DNA of 64,000 nt from Sphingomonas kyeonggiensis. Lineage in GTDB: Bacteria; Pseudomonadota; Alphaproteobacteria; Sphingomonadales; Sphingomonadaceae. The stretch covers positions 496,001 through 560,000 of the forward strand of contig NZ_JAUSTJ010000002.1 in the NCBI RefSeq assembly GCF_030812785.1, written 5' to 3'. A program made the translations under genes and the position numbers. This document shows positions 51,224 to 60,324 of this stretch, piece after piece. Below the pieces are notes generated by a model that saw only the letters and a program-made list of their open reading frames with translations, made no database searches and was not told the origin of the DNA. Position 1 is the first letter of the stretch. Each line of letters begins with the position of its first letter.

Positions 51224-52538
51224 CGCGCTTCCGCTCCCGCATCTCGTTCCACCAGGCCAGCCGCTCGGCGATGCGCTTCTCATGTCCGCGGTCGGTGGGG
51301 GAGTAGAAGGTCTGGGGCGCCATTTCCTCGGGCCAGTAATTGTCGCCCGAGAAGCCGCCCTCGGCATCATGGTCATAGGTATAGCCCTGGCCATAGCCGA
51401 TCTGCTTCATCAGCTTGGTGGGGGCGTTGAGGATGTTCTGCGGCGGCATCAGAGAGCCGGTTTCCTTCGCGCTCCGCCACGCGGCCTTTTGCGCCATATA
51501 CGCCGCGTTCGATTTGGGCGCGGTGGCGATGTAGAGACAGGCTTGGGCGATCGCCAGCTCGCCCTCGGGCGAGCCGAGGAACTCATAGGTGTCCTTGGCC
51601 GCGAGACACTGGACCAGCGCATTGGGGTCGGCCAGGCCGATGTCCTCCACCGCCATGCGGACAAGCCGGCGCAGCACGTAGAGCGGCTCCTCGCCGGCGG
51701 TGAGCATGCGCGCGAGATAGTAGAGCGCCGCCTGGGGATCGCTGCCGCGCACCGATTTGTGGAGCGCGGAGATCAAATTGTAATGTCCCTCGCGATCCTT
51801 GTCGTAGACTGCGACGCGGCGCTGGAGGAACTCGCCGAGCGCCGCCGGAGTAAGCGGCTCCTCGAATTGCACCGAGAACAGCGTCTCCGCCTGGTTGAGC
51901 AGGAAGCGGCCATCGCCGTCCGCGCTCGCCACCAGCGCATCACGCGCATCCGGCGTGAGGGGCAAGGGCCGCTCCTCGGCGGCTTCGGCCCGATCGAGCA
52001 ATCGGGTCAGCGCGGCGGGATCGAGCCGGTGGAGGATCAGCACCTGGGCGCGGCTGAGCACGGCGGCGTTGAGCTCGAACGAGGGATTCTCGGTGGTCGC
52101 ACCGACCAGGGTGACGGTGCCGTCCTCGACATAGGGCAGGAAGCCGTCCTGCTGGGCGCGATTGAAGCGGTGGATCTCGTCCACGAACAGCAGCGTCTTG
52201 CGGCCGAGCCGGGCATATTCCTTGGCCTCGGCGAACACCTTCTTCAGGTCCGCCACACCCGAGAACACCGCGCTGATCGCAACGAAGCGCAGCCCGACGG
52301 CGTCCGCTAGCAGCCGGGCGATCGTGGTCTTGCCGGTGCCGGGCGGCCCCCAGAGGATGATCGAGGAGAGCTTGCCCGCCGCGACCATGCGGCCGATCGC
52401 GCCCTCGGGCCCGGTGAGATGCTCCTGTCCCACGACATCGGCGAGTTGCTGCGGGCGCAGGCGATCGGCGAGCGGGCCATTGAGCGGCGCGGCTTCGGGG
52501 CGGTGGGACGGTTCCTGGGCGGCGAAAAGGTCGGCCAT
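51216..52538 (-). CDS. rarA: Replication-associated recombination ATPase RarA (MgsA)
   Basis: 440 residues. AAA+ core with Walker A GPPGTGKT (64-71), Walker B LLFVDEIHRF and sensor 1 GATTENPSFE; C-terminal MgsA tetramerisation part with NYWPEEMAPQTFYSPTDRGHE. It acts at stalled replication forks in the cytoplasm. The N terminus DLFAAQEP is a probable SSB- or clamp-contacting peptide. Standard length and complete. Confidence 0.95.
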   Translation of the reverse strand: MADLFAAQEPSHRPEAAPLNGPLADRLRPQQLADVVGQEHLTGPEGAIGRMVAAGKLSSIILWGPPGTGKTTIARLLADAVGLRFVAISAVFSGVADLKKVFAEAKEYARLGRKTLLFVDEIHRFNRAQQDGFLPYVEDGTVTLVGATTENPSFELNAAVLSRAQVLILHRLDPAALTRLLDRAEAAEERPLPLTPDARDALVASADGDGRFLLNQAETLFSVQFEEPLTPAALGEFLQRRVAVYDKDREGHYNLISALHKSVRGSDPQAALYYLARMLTAGEEPLYVLRRLVRMAVEDIGLADPNALVQCLAAKDTYEFLGSPEGELAIAQACLYIATAPKSNAAYMAQKAAWRSAKETGSLMPPQNILNAPTKLMKQIGYGQGYTYDHDAEGGFSGDNYWPEEMAPQTFYSPTDRGHEKRIAERLAWWNEMRERKRDG

Positions 52539-52626
52539 CCTGCCAAGATAGGCGCAGCGGACGATTTCTGCATCCCAAGCTTTGATCGAGCCGGGAGTGC
52601 AGCGCGCGCTGATGGTGCGTCAGGAC

Positions 52627-52655
52627 TTGTAAAAACCCTTTCAAGATATATCTTG
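52627..52655 (+). promoter_or_regulatory. padR promoter with perfect CAAGATATATCTTG operator
   Basis: A 14-bp perfect palindrome at 52642-52655 overlaps a possible -10 (TATCTT, 52649-52654), 16 bases after TTGTAA (52627-52632). It lies 30 bases before the padR start and is probably the autoregulatory site. Confidence 0.6.
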
Positions 52656-52684
52656 TGCGCATCACGAGTCGTACAGGAGATATT

Positions 52685-53284
52685 ATGCGACATCATCATT
52701 GCGGCCCGCGGGGCTTTGTTTTCGGCCGCCGCGGCGGCTTTGGCGGTGGTCCGGACTTCGTCATGGGCTGGGGCATGGGTGCCCGTGGGCGCGGTGGCTT
52801 CGGCCATGGCGAGCGCGGCGGCCGTCGCCGCATGTTCGACGGCACCGAGCTCCGCCTCATCCTCCTCAAGCTGATCGAGGAGCAGCCGCGCCACGGCTAT
52901 GACCTGATCCGCGAGATCGAGGAGCGTTCCGGTGGCGCCTATGCCCCCAGCCCGGGCGTGGTCTATCCGACGCTGAGCATGCTCGACGAGATGGGCCTGA
53001 TCGAAGAGGCCAAGACCGAGGGCGCCAAGAAGCAGTTCGCGATCACCGTGGACGGCACTGCGCACTTGGCCGAGCGGGCCGAGGAAGTGGAGGCGCTGTT
53101 CGAGCGGCTGAAGCAGCTCGCCAGCATGCGCGAGCGTTCCGACGGCGGGCCGATCCGCCGGGCGATGGGCAATCTGCGCACCGTCCTGCAGGAGCGGCTT
53201 GCGGCCGAGGGCGTCGGTGCCGACATGCTGCACGACGTCGCCGAGATCCTCGACGAGGCGGCGCGGAAGATCGAGCGGCTCTGA
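52685..53284 (+). CDS. PadR-family regulator with His/Gly/Arg-rich N terminus (YqjI-like)
   Basis: 199 residues. The first 55 are His/Gly/Arg-rich (MRHHHCGPRGFVFGRRGG), then a PadR winged helix (about 58-135, ILLKLIEEQPRHGYDLIREI, SPGVVYPTLSMLDEMGLI) and a dimerising helix. The layout recalls the metal-responsive YqjI, whose N-terminal tail binds metal; a metal role here is inferred. Followed after 68 bases by a DUF2218 gene, a family often met with iron-uptake genes. Confidence 0.85.
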   Translation: MRHHHCGPRGFVFGRRGGFGGGPDFVMGWGMGARGRGGFGHGERGGRRRMFDGTELRLILLKLIEEQPRHGYDLIREIEERSGGAYAPSPGVVYPTLSMLDEMGLIEEAKTEGAKKQFAITVDGTAHLAERAEEVEALFERLKQLASMRERSDGGPIRRAMGNLRTVLQERLAAEGVGADMLHDVAEILDEAARKIERL

Positions 53285-53352
53285 GCTTGCCTCGACTGGA
53301 ACTGTTGCGGCGGCGGCTCGGGATCGTGCCGCCGCCGAAGGAGACGATATCC

Positions 53353-53676
53353 ATGACCATCACGACCTTCTCCGCCGAGACGCTGGCGCCGACCGGCCAT
53401 GCCAGCCGCTACCTTCAGCAGCTGTGCAAGCATTGGGAGCACAACCTGCAGGTCGAGTTCACCCCCGAGAACGGCACGGTGATCTTCCCCAAGGACGCGC
53501 GCGGCGCCAATCATCCGGGCGACGCGGTGGTGACCTTCAACGTCGCCGAGACCGGGCTCGACATCCGCATCGACGCGAGCTCGACCGAGCAGCTCGAAGG
53601 ACTGAAGGGCGCGGTGGAACGCCACCTCGACCGCTTCGCCTTCCGCGAGGAAGGGCTGAAGTACGACTGGAAGTAA
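53353..53676 (+). CDS. DUF2218-family protein
   Basis: 107 residues, one domain: TGHASRYLQQLCKHWEH, FPKDARG and AFREEGLKYDWK match DUF2218, which is often fused or adjacent to siderophore-interacting proteins. No catalytic motif known. Probably in the PadR transcript and hence tied to metal homeostasis. Confidence 0.82.
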   Translation: MTITTFSAETLAPTGHASRYLQQLCKHWEHNLQVEFTPENGTVIFPKDARGANHPGDAVVTFNVAETGLDIRIDASSTEQLEGLKGAVERHLDRFAFREEGLKYDWK

Positions 53677-53680
53677 CGGC

Positions 53681-54832
53681 CTACCGCGCTGGCCAGGACC
53701 AGCGCGGCGCTTCATGGTCCTCGATCTGCGTCTCGCCGAGCCGCTTGGACAGGGTGATTTCGCGCACGCCGCGTTCGCCGCCAAGGCTCTCGATCAGCCG
53801 CTCGCTGTGCGAGACCAGCACGATCTGGCAATGGCGCGATGCCCGGACGAGCAGCCGCGCCAGCGGCTCGAGCAGGGAAGGGTGGAGGCTCGCCTCGGGC
53901 TCGTTGAGGATCATGATCTCGGGCGGGCGCGGCGACAGCAGGGCGGCGATGAGCAGCAGGTAGCGCAGCGTCCCGTCCGATAATTCCTTGGCGCCGAGCG
54001 GCCGGAGCAGGCCGGGCTGCTGCATCTCGACCATGCCATATTCCCCGGGATGCGCGATGACCCGCGAGCCCGGAAAGGCGTCGTCGATCGCCTCCTCCAG
54101 CGCCTGCGCGTCGCCGATCGCGAGGATCGTGGCGATGGCGGCTGCCAGGTCGGCACCGTCGCTGCCCAGCACGGGCGTGTAGGTCATCACCTGGGGGCGC
54201 CGCGCCGGCGCATCGATATCGGTGCGCAGGTTGTGGTAGAAGCGCCAGTTGCGCATGCGCTCGCGCATCAGCAGCAGCTCGAGGCCATCGACGGAATCGG
54301 CGCAATGGGTGACCATGCTGTCGAAGGGCAGCAGATTGTCCATCGCACGGCGCCATTCACCCGTCGCGGCCGTGCGTAGCCGCACCGCAGGTCCACGCCG
54401 TTCCGCGAACGCATTGCCCCGCTCGAGCAATGGGCCAGTCCACATCGTCTCGACCTTGATCTCGGGATCGCGGGTGAAGGGAAAGGTGGGATCGGGCATG
54501 CCGAGATCGATCGCATAGCCGAAGTCCGGGCCGGAGAAGCCGAGCTTCAGGCTCACCGGACCCGAGCGGACCGTGCCCTGGACGGGCTGGGTGCCGCGCA
54601 GCATCTCGCGGCTGAATTTCTCCGGGCCGGCCCAGAGCGTGGAGGAGAGGCCGCCTTCCGCGGCGAGCGAACCGATCAGCCGGCCCTGGGCGGTGTCGGC
54701 GAGCAGGCGCAAGGCTCGGTACAGGCTCGACTTGCCGCTGCCGTTCGCGCCGGTGACCAAAGTAAGCTGCCCCAGCTCTAGCGTGACGCTGCGCAGCGAA
54801 CGATAGCCGGCGACCGCCAAATGCGAGATCAA
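53681..54832 (-). CDS. RecF/SMC-like AAA ATPase (AAA_21 type)
   Basis: 383 residues. Walker A GANGSGKSS (28-36) near the N terminus, LSDGTLR as ABC-type signature, Walker B IMILNEPEASLHPS and the H-loop VLVSHSERLIESL. The type occurs alone as a chromosome-maintenance ATPase or with a partner nuclease in defence systems. No nuclease, toxin or reverse-transcriptase gene lies next to it, so a defence role is not supported. Convergent with the DUF2218 gene. Confidence 0.85.
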   Translation of the reverse strand: MISHLAVAGYRSLRSVTLELGQLTLVTGANGSGKSSLYRALRLLADTAQGRLIGSLAAEGGLSSTLWAGPEKFSREMLRGTQPVQGTVRSGPVSLKLGFSGPDFGYAIDLGMPDPTFPFTRDPEIKVETMWTGPLLERGNAFAERRGPAVRLRTAATGEWRRAMDNLLPFDSMVTHCADSVDGLELLLMRERMRNWRFYHNLRTDIDAPARRPQVMTYTPVLGSDGADLAAAIATILAIGDAQALEEAIDDAFPGSRVIAHPGEYGMVEMQQPGLLRPLGAKELSDGTLRYLLLIAALLSPRPPEIMILNEPEASLHPSLLEPLARLLVRASRHCQIVLVSHSERLIESLGGERGVREITLSKRLGETQIEDHEAPRWSWPAR

Positions 54833-54906
54833 AGCAAGGGCCCTTCGAAACGGTGGCGCTGCGAGAGGCGAGGATCATCGCATCTGCGGCAGGACCCGCA
54901 AGGGCT

Positions 54907-56058
54907 TTATCCGTCCCGGCGCTCCATCACGTCCAGATAGGCATCGAGCACCTTCTGGTTGACGTCGTCCCAGATCAGCGCGCTGGCGCGGGCGTGGCCT
55001 TCGGCACCCGCGCGGCGGCGCAGGTCGGGATCGGCGACGAAGCGGGCGATCGCGTCGGCATAGGCTCCCACGTCGCGCGGGGGGACAAGGAAGCCGTTCT
55101 CGCCATCTTCGACAAGATCGATCGCGCCGGTCGCGCGGGCGGCGACCACGGGCACGCCGCTGGCCATCGCCTCGGAGGTGACGTTGCCGAAGGTCTCGGT
55201 GAGCGATGGGTTGAAGAACACGTCCATCGAGGCGACGGCGCGGCCGAGATCGTCGCCGCGCTGGAAGCCGGTGAACACCGCTTCGGGCACGCGCTCTGCG
55301 AACCATTCGCGGGCCGGGCCTTCGCCGATCACCAGCACCCGGTGCGGCACGCCGCGCTGCCGGAGCGCGGCGATCACCTCGGCGAACACGTCGAGCCCCT
55401 TCTCCAGCACCAGCCGGCCGAGGAAGCCGACCGCGACCTCCTCGTCGCCGATGCCGAGCGAGCGGCGCCATTCGAGGCTGCGTGCGCCCGGATTGAACCG
55501 CGCATGGTTCACGCCGCGCGCCCAGGTGGTGATCGGCGTGGTGACGCCCCAGCCGCGGATCAGGTCGGCGGTCGACTTGCCCGGGGTCACGACATGATCG
55601 ACACGATTGTAGAAGCGGGTGAGCAGGCGGATCAGCGGCTTTTCGAGAAAGCCCAGATGATAATAGGCCGGATAGGTCTCGAAGCGCGTGTGCAGCGAGG
55701 CGAGCGTCGCGATGTTGTTGCGACCCGCCCATTTGAGCGCGCCATGGCAGAGGAACTCGGGCGCCGAGAGATGGACGATGTTCGGCGCGAACGCCTCGAC
55801 GTCCTCGCGGGTGCTGCGCGGCAGGCCGGTGGCGAACTTGTATTCCTCGCGGCCGCCCGGAACCGGCCAGGACGGCACGCTGATCAGGTCGCCGGTGGGC
55901 GGGAAGGCGGGCGTGCTCGTGGTAGGCGAATAGACGCGGACGGCGACCCCTTGCGACAGGAGATAGCCGACAAGCAGGTTGAGCGCCTGGTTCGCGCCGT
56001 CGCGGACGTAATTGTAGTTGCCGCTGAACAGCGCGACGCGGAGGTCGGTGGGCTTCAT
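54907..56058 (-). CDS. GT4-family glycosyltransferase
   Basis: 383 residues. Two Rossmann halves: N-terminal acceptor half with GNYNYVRDGANQALNLLVGY and ASLHTRFETYPAYYH; C-terminal nucleotide-sugar half with GFLGRLVLEKGLDVF and the ESLTETFG-type motif (SLTETFGNVTSEAMASGVPVV). It resembles mannosyltransferases acting on lipids. Cytoplasmic or peripheral; acceptor unknown, perhaps a glycolipid, since sphingomonads carry these in place of LPS. Confidence 0.87.
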   Translation of the reverse strand: MKPTDLRVALFSGNYNYVRDGANQALNLLVGYLLSQGVAVRVYSPTTSTPAFPPTGDLISVPSWPVPGGREEYKFATGLPRSTREDVEAFAPNIVHLSAPEFLCHGALKWAGRNNIATLASLHTRFETYPAYYHLGFLEKPLIRLLTRFYNRVDHVVTPGKSTADLIRGWGVTTPITTWARGVNHARFNPGARSLEWRRSLGIGDEEVAVGFLGRLVLEKGLDVFAEVIAALRQRGVPHRVLVIGEGPAREWFAERVPEAVFTGFQRGDDLGRAVASMDVFFNPSLTETFGNVTSEAMASGVPVVAARATGAIDLVEDGENGFLVPPRDVGAYADAIARFVADPDLRRRAGAEGHARASALIWDDVNQKVLDAYLDVMERRDG

Positions 56059-56122
56059 GGCGGGCGCATACCTTCCGGGCGCGCGCGCAGCAACCTAAAG
56101 GCGCGCGCCGGGTTGGAGGCGT

Positions 56123-56341
56123 ATGACTAATGAATACCGAAAAGGCGCGAAGGTTTGGTGGCGCTGGGGGGCACACCGTGCGCATGGCAAGGTTGCTCAA
56201 CGCTTCGAACGTCGCGTCCAGCGGACGATCAAGGGCGAGAAGATCATCCGGAACGGAAGCGCGAAGAATCCGGTCTATCTGCTCGAACAAACGGATGGAG
56301 GGACCGCGCTCAAGCTCGGATCGGAGCTATATGCGGATTGA
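56123..56341 (+). CDS. Hypervirulence-associated TUDOR-like small protein (DUF2945)
   Basis: 72 residues: YRKGAKVWWRWGAHRAHGKV, a basic stretch, and NPVYLLEQTDGGTALKLGSEL match the small Tudor-like DUF2945 family. Function unknown; possibly nucleic-acid binding. Confidence 0.8.
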   Translation: MTNEYRKGAKVWWRWGAHRAHGKVAQRFERRVQRTIKGEKIIRNGSAKNPVYLLEQTDGGTALKLGSELYAD

Positions 56342-56347
56342 GCGGTG

Positions 56348-57264
56348 CTACTTCGCGTCCAAGCCGGTTTGTTTGGCGATCTCCCGCCCTATCGCTCCGC
56401 GCTGGGCGCCAGCGAAGAGATAGGGATCACTGCTGTAAAGGCCGCGGAGATAGCCCAGATCCCATTGGGTCATGCTGGAGGCCGTGGGGCTGCCGATCGG
56501 CGTTTCCAGAACCTTGAGGATCGAAGCGGTCGGCGCGGTATCTAGCCGGTCCGGATAGGTTCGGGCAAAGGCACGCATGGCCACATAATCCGCCAGCTGG
56601 GTGGTGGTCAGACCTTCAACTGCATTGGCCTCTATCACCACCACCGCGCCCTGAAATTGTGGGCGGACGCTGTTCGATGCGCGCGTGTCGGGTTCCATGG
56701 TCCTGTTGACGTAGTGCCCGCCGATATTGGTCGGGTCGGACCCCATGCCCTCGTCCAGAAACACCGGCGTGCCGCGTTTGGTGAGCAGGGGACCTTCGCG
56801 GTGCCAGGCGACCGCGGGACCCGGCGTCGCTGCGAGGCGGCGGACTTCCATCGGGCTGAACTCGCCGAAATAATCGGGCCGTACCTGGACCAGCGCCTTC
56901 ACAAACGCGCTTTTGTTCGCGGTGAGGATGACATGGACATTGGGATAGCAATTGGCGGCGGGTGCGGCTTTGATTCCTACCGCTTTCGCGACCTGGCGCA
57001 ACCGCGTATCGACGGCGGACGCTTGGTGCGGCGAAAGGCCGATAACTGCGGGACAGATCGCGTCTTCGAAGCGGGTCAGCTGCTTGATGGCGGGATTTTC
57101 GCCAATGGCGTTCACGAAGGCCCGGATTTCCTTTTTGGTGCTCTTCCGTCCTCGACGGTGATGTTCGAACTCTCACCGTGCGCTGGAGCGGAATCCTGCG
57201 CGATTGCCGGGCTGCCAGAAAGCAGGATGGCACCAAATGCTGCGAGCAAGCGGATACCGGACAT
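56348..57264 (-). pseudogene. Exported protein, frameshifted paralogue of the next gene
   Basis: The start at 57264 gives a signal peptide (LLAAFGAILLSGSPAIAQ) and runs into a stop at 57112. The remainder continues one frame away as a 255-residue open frame to 56348. Against the paralogue, GRKSTKKEIRAFVN aligns with GNKNLKRDIAKFVG only after the frame change, which lies near 57150-57153 in GAGGACGG; one missing G restores a continuous protein of about 304 residues. A true mutation or a base-call error in a G run. Co-transcribed with the intact copy (ATGA overlap). Function unknown. Confidence 0.72.
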
Positions 57265-58160
57265 CAGTTCTTCTCCGTTTCGCCTTCCTGAACCTGCTTG
57301 TTGACCCCGGCCCGGATCGCGCCGCGCTGGACGCCGGCATAGGCATTGGGCGGGCTCGCATAGAGGCCCCGCAGGAAGCCGAGATCCCAATTCGTCAGGC
57401 TGGACGGGGTCTCGCTGCCCATCGGCGCCTCGAGCACCTTCAGAATGGTGGTCGCGGTGGAGACTTCGAGGCGCGAGGGCTTGGTGCCGGCATAGGTGCG
57501 CATCGCGGCATAATCGGCCAGCTGCCTGGCGGTAAGACCGTCCACCGCCGCGGCATCGATCACTACCACGGCCGCGGCGAATTGCGGGCGGGCGGTGGCG
57601 CGCAGGCGCGTTGCGGGCTCCGCGGTGGTGTTCATGGGCGGGCCGCCCACGCCATCCATGATCACCGTACCGCGCGCACTGATCGCCGGTCCCTGCAATT
57701 GCCAGGCGGTCGCGGGACCTTTCTCGGCGACCAGTCGACGAATCTGTATGGGTTCGAGATCACCGAAATAGTCGGGTTTCCGGTCGCTGAGCAGCTTGAG
57801 GAAACCGTGCTTGTCGGGCGTGACGATCGCTACGACGTTCACCCGGCAACCGGGCTTGCCCACGCGGATGCCGGCAGCCTCGGCCACCTGGCGCATGCGA
57901 TTGGCCACGGCTTCCGCCTGGACGGGGGGGAGACCGACGGCCTTGGGGCATACGGCGTCTTCGAAACGACTGAGCTGGCTGGTAGCCGGATCTTCCGCCA
58001 GCGCTCCCACGAATTTGGCGATGTCGCGCTTCAGGTTCTTGTTGCCCTGTACGACGATCTGCGCGGAATCGGCTGTTGGCGGCTTTTCCTGGGCAAGTGC
58101 GCTGCCGGGGGAAAGAAACACGGCACCGAACAACATGCCCAGCGGAATCCGATAAGACAT
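57264..58160 (-). CDS. Exported protein of unknown function, tandem paralogue
   Basis: 298 residues. A signal peptide ends near residue 23 (LSPGSALA/QE). The mature part has FEDAVCPKAVGL and PGCRVNVVAIV, which could form a disulfide, a central KPDYFGDLEPIQIRRLV, then DGLTARQLADYAAMRTYAGT, and a conserved C-terminal SSLTNWDLGFLRGLY. No enzyme motif recognised. Periplasmic or secreted. It shares about half its residues with the downstream frameshifted copy. Divergent from radA. Confidence 0.78.
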   Translation of the reverse strand: MSYRIPLGMLFGAVFLSPGSALAQEKPPTADSAQIVVQGNKNLKRDIAKFVGALAEDPATSQLSRFEDAVCPKAVGLPPVQAEAVANRMRQVAEAAGIRVGKPGCRVNVVAIVTPDKHGFLKLLSDRKPDYFGDLEPIQIRRLVAEKGPATAWQLQGPAISARGTVIMDGVGGPPMNTTAEPATRLRATARPQFAAAVVVIDAAAVDGLTARQLADYAAMRTYAGTKPSRLEVSTATTILKVLEAPMGSETPSSLTNWDLGFLRGLYASPPNAYAGVQRGAIRAGVNKQVQEGETEKN

Positions 58161-58283
58161 CAACCTTCTCCGATAATCGGTGAAAACTAGCATTGGCAGC
58201 CAGCCGCTACCAGCATCGCTTTGAATCAAGCCGCTTCCAATCTGGCGATTGTTCTCGTCCTGTTCTGTTGCTAGGCAGGGGGA

Positions 58284-59654
58284 ATGGCGAAACCGAAGAA
58301 ACGTTATGTCTGCCAAGCCTGTGGCTCGGTCACTGCGCAATGGGCGGGGCAATGCGGCGATTGCGGCGAGTGGAACCAGCTGGTCGAGGACGCCAATGCC
58401 AATGTGACGCCGTTCCAGTCGAAGCATAATCTCCAGTCGGGCGGGCGGGCGATCATGCTCACCGGCCTGAATACCGATATCGCGCTGCCCGATCGCATGG
58501 CGACCGGCATTGCCGAGCTCGACCGTGCGCTGGGCGGCGGGTTCGTCGAGGGATCGGCGACGCTGATCGGTGGCGATCCGGGCATCGGCAAGTCGACCCT
58601 GCTGCTTCAGGCCGCGGCCAAGGTCGCGCTGCGTGGGCTGTCGGTCGCCTATGTCTCGGGCGAGGAGGCGGCGGACCAGGTGCGGCTGCGCGCGCGCCGG
58701 CTCGGTCTGGGCAAGGCGCCGGTGCAGCTCGCCGCGGCGACCTCGGTGCGCGACATCCTCACCACGGTAGGCGAGGGCGCGCCGCCGGCGCTGCTGATCA
58801 TCGATTCGATCCAGACCATGCACTCGGACCTGATCGAGGGCGCGCCGGGCACAGTGAGCCAGGTACGGGCGAGCGCGGGCGAACTGATCCGCTTCGCCAA
58901 GGAGCGCGGCACCGCGGTGGTGCTGGTCGGCCATGTCACCAAGGACGGCAGTATCGCCGGGCCGCGCGTGCTCGAGCACATGGTCGACACGGTGCTGGCG
59001 TTCGAAGGCGAGCGCAGCCACCAATACCGCATCCTGCGCGCCGTGAAGAACCGCTTCGGCGGCACCGACGAAATCGGCGTATTCGCGATGCAGACCGAGG
59101 GGCTTGAAGAGGTCTCCAACCCTTCCTCGCTGTTCCTCACGTCGCGCGACGAGAACGTCACCGGCACGGTGGTCTTCCCGGCGCTGGAGGGCACGCGGCC
59201 GGTGCTGGTCGAGGTGCAGGCGCTTACCGTGCGGCTGGCGAGCGGGGCGACGCCGCGGCGTGCGGTGGTCGGCTGGGATTCGGCACGGCTGTCGATGATC
59301 CTCGCGGTGCTCGAAGCGCGCTGCGGGCTGAGCTTCTCGACCTGCGAAGTCTATCTCAACATCGCCGGCGGCTACCGCGTGCAGGATCCGGCGGCGGACA
59401 TGGCGGTGGCGGCGGCGCTCGTATCGGCACTGTCCGAGCGGCCGATCCCGGTGGACGCAGTGGTGTTCGGCGAGATCGCGCTGTCGGGCGAGGTGCGCCC
59501 GGTCGCGCATGGCGCGTTGCGCTGCCGGGAGGCCGCCAAGCTCGGCTTCGGCCGGGCGCTGGCGCCGGTGGCGCAGGTCAAGGACAAGGGCGGGCTGCAA
59601 CTCGCCGGGTTCAAGTCGCTCGGCCAGTTCGTCGATCACCTGCTGGGGCGGTGA
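58284..59654 (+). CDS. radA: DNA repair protein RadA (Sms)
   Basis: 456 residues. N-terminal zinc finger with CxxC pairs (CQAC and CGDC), RecA-like core with Walker A GGDPGIGKST from G96, the RadA-specific KNRFG motif, and a C-terminal Lon-like domain (DPAADMAVAAALVSALSERP). It promotes branch migration in recombinational repair. Full length. Confidence 0.96.
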   Translation: MAKPKKRYVCQACGSVTAQWAGQCGDCGEWNQLVEDANANVTPFQSKHNLQSGGRAIMLTGLNTDIALPDRMATGIAELDRALGGGFVEGSATLIGGDPGIGKSTLLLQAAAKVALRGLSVAYVSGEEAADQVRLRARRLGLGKAPVQLAAATSVRDILTTVGEGAPPALLIIDSIQTMHSDLIEGAPGTVSQVRASAGELIRFAKERGTAVVLVGHVTKDGSIAGPRVLEHMVDTVLAFEGERSHQYRILRAVKNRFGGTDEIGVFAMQTEGLEEVSNPSSLFLTSRDENVTGTVVFPALEGTRPVLVEVQALTVRLASGATPRRAVVGWDSARLSMILAVLEARCGLSFSTCEVYLNIAGGYRVQDPAADMAVAAALVSALSERPIPVDAVVFGEIALSGEVRPVAHGALRCREAAKLGFGRALAPVAQVKDKGGLQLAGFKSLGQFVDHLLGR

Positions 59655-59741
59655 GGCACGGCGCCTGACAGCCGCTACGGGGTTGTAATCGCTTGCGGTG
59701 TGATGGAATATCGTCACCAGGAGAGATTGCCGGAGCGACCC

Positions 59742-60293
59742 ATGCTGCGAGAACTGGCCGCCGACTGGGCGCGCCCCGGGATGCTGGTGCCGACCTTTTG
59801 CGCTGTAGTGTTGATGGCGGCGATCCTGGTGGCCGGCCGTGAACCTGCGCGCACGCCGCCACCGTCGCTCGCCTTTGCCGGGCTGCCGGTGAGCGGCAGC
59901 GCGGAGGACGCGCGGCGCGCCGGCTTCACCAAATGCGTCAAGATCGACGCCTTCCGCACGCGCTGCCTTCGCGAAGAGGTGCTGGTGATCGGGGAGGGCC
60001 CCTATGAAGCGGCGATCGACCTGATCGGCAGCAAGGGGCAGGGCGGCTTCGACCACCTGATCCTTTGGAAGAACGGCGGGCAGGAGGAGATCTACAAGCT
60101 GGTCGAGGCGCTGCAACGCCGGGGCTGGCGGCACTGCGAGACCGGCAACGAGCGCTGGGGCGACCAGGACATCTATAGCCGCGCCGGCGTGCCGGTGCGT
60201 GCTTGGATGGACCTGAGCTATTACGGCAAGCGCCGGGTGCGGATCATGCCGCTGTGGAAGGACACGGAGCGCAGTTGCAAGCCTTGGCATTGA
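59742..60293 (+). CDS. Membrane-anchored protein of unknown function
   Basis: 183 residues with one N-terminal membrane helix (about 13-31, LVPTFCAVVLMAAILVAG) and a periplasmic domain with several cysteines (FTKCVKIDAFRTRCLREEV; a later HCETGN; SCKPWH at the end). No family recognised. The ATG at 59742 has GGAG 5 bases upstream; in-frame starts at 59700/59703 lack a ribosome site and would lengthen the cytoplasmic tail. Confidence 0.65.
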   Translation: MLRELAADWARPGMLVPTFCAVVLMAAILVAGREPARTPPPSLAFAGLPVSGSAEDARRAGFTKCVKIDAFRTRCLREEVLVIGEGPYEAAIDLIGSKGQGGFDHLILWKNGGQEEIYKLVEALQRRGWRHCETGNERWGDQDIYSRAGVPVRAWMDLSYYGKRRVRIMPLWKDTERSCKPWH

Positions 60294-60324
60294 GGGCTTT
60301 GCTTTCCGCAACTTACGCCGCAGA

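Noticed and set aside
53681..54832. AAA ATPase as part of an anti-phage defence system (OLD/retron/PARIS-like)
   Set aside because: No partner nuclease, toxin or reverse transcriptase is adjacent; neighbours are a DUF2218 gene and a glycosyltransferase.
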